Part shown: in pieces, positions 6,493 to 6,857 of the stretch
How positions within the stretch are numbered: position 1 is the first letter of the stretch
Layout: each line of letters opens with the position of its first letter
Assembly: GCA_037969115.1 (NCBI GenBank)
Contig: JBBKWQ010000291.1
Location: 1-6,857 of the forward strand
Length of the DNA stretch: 6,857 nucleotides
Direction: 5' to 3'
Origin: JBBKWQ01 sp037969115
GTDB lineage: Bacteria > Actinomycetota > Acidimicrobiia > Acidimicrobiales > Ilumatobacteraceae
The notes under the pieces: model-generated
What the model saw: the letters and a program-made list of their open reading frames with translations, nothing else
Told to the model about the DNA's origin: nothing
Database searches by the model: none
Program-made: the position numbers and the translations under genes

Positions 6493-6510
6493 TCTCAGAA
6501 CGCTGCCCAG

Positions 6511-6857
6511 TCAGCCGGTTCGGGTCAGCAGGCGTTCGAGATGCCCCAGCGCGATCGGTTCGCGGGGGACGCTGTCCAGCTCGAATCGGACGACGAGCTC
6601 GCGGAGCTCGGCGGCCGAACACGACTCGTGGTCGGCGAGCAGGCCGAGCGATCGGGCCAGCGCGGATACCACCGTGTCGGGTCCGATTTCGCGGGCTGCG
6701 AGCTCGTCGAGTGTGACGGCTCCGTGGCGCTTCGCGAGGCGTTCCCCGTCGTCGCTCATCACCAACGCCACATGGGCGTAGCGCGGTTGCTCGTACCCCA
6801 ACAGGCGCTGGAGATGGATCTGGCGTGGGGTCGACGAGAGCAGGTCGTCGCCGCGCA
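6511..6857 (-). CDS. gluQ: Glutamyl-Q tRNA(Asp) synthetase, C-terminal part (5' truncated by window edge)
   Basis: The minus-strand frame is open from the right edge to TGA at 6513-6511, showing 114 complete residues of a protein that normally has about 290-300. A TTG at 6801 is not the start: the upstream frame continues with the family block RGDDLLSSTPRQIHLQRL. Next come PRYAHVALV and a class I KMSKS-type loop, RLAKRHGAVTL (Lys42 counting from the first whole codon), then a helical tail ending in VPREPIALGHLERLL. The enzyme activates glutamate and joins it to the queuosine base at position 34 of tRNA(Asp). It is called GluQ rather than glutamyl-tRNA synthetase because only about 70 residues follow the KMSKS loop; a GltX would carry a large anticodon-binding domain there. 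The HIGH motif and any zinc cysteines are outside the window. Confidence 0.86.
   Translation of the reverse strand, partial: RGDDLLSSTPRQIHLQRLLGYEQPRYAHVALVMSDDGERLAKRHGAVTLDELAAREIGPDTVVSALARSLGLLADHESCSAAELRELVVRFELDSVPREPIALGHLERLLTRTG

Noticed and set aside
6329..6622. A 97-codon minus-strand frame bridging gluQ and the transpeptidase
   Set aside because: Its composition is Arg/Ser/Pro-rich without motif, and it overlaps both the gluQ tail and the lipoprotein signal peptide in another frame.
6511..6801. A complete small protein starting at TTG 6801
   Set aside because: The frame continues open to the window edge and encodes the GluQ block containing STPRQ, so the TTG is an internal Leu codon.
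1..6857. A defence system or biosynthetic cluster
   Set aside because: The genes are a hydrolase, a phosphatase, a cell-wall enzyme, a tRNA-modifying enzyme and an MBL-Rieske protein; there are no nuclease, helicase, toxin, carrier-protein or transporter genes to support such a reading.

Overview
The window comes from a high-GC bacterium, most likely an actinomycete. Evidence: a DUF2510 C-terminus, strong G/C third-position bias, a lipoprotein L,D-transpeptidase on a Thr/Pro-rich stalk, an actinobacterial-style GluQ C-terminus, and candidate TANNNT -10 boxes 6-7 nt before two start codons (typical of leaderless genes). The Acidimicrobiia/Ilumatobacter group is a plausible source, but that is a guess from gene style and has not been tested.

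Layout on the + strand: the last 24 codons of a DUF2510 protein (1-76), then a 520-residue protein (129-1691) joining a metallo-beta-lactamase fold to a C-terminal Rieske [2Fe-2S] domain. It runs convergently into the - strand block with only 7 nt between stop codons; a small GC hairpin sits across the junction.

Layout on the - strand, in transcription order from the right edge: the 3' part of gluQ (6511-6857, start outside the window); a 106-nt intergenic leader with candidate promoter and hairpin elements; an L,D-transpeptidase lipoprotein (5499-6404, GTG start); a 75-nt gap; a complete GH2 beta-galactosidase of the LacZ type (2514-5423); and a Cof-type HAD phosphatase (1699-2514) whose ATG overlaps the lacZ stop by one base.

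lacZ and the HAD gene look like a translationally coupled unit: intracellular beta-galactoside hydrolysis plus a probable sugar-phosphate or phosphometabolite phosphatase. No sugar transporter, sugar kinase or LacI-type regulator lies in the window, so substrate and control stay open. The transpeptidase (cell-wall cross-linking) and GluQ (tRNA modification) appear functionally unrelated to this pair. There is no sign of mobile elements, CRISPR arrays or RNA genes. All genes share similar composition, so no recent transfer is apparent. The least ordinary item is the MBL-Rieske fusion; no wholly new multi-gene system is visible. All stretches over 300 bases contain genes.
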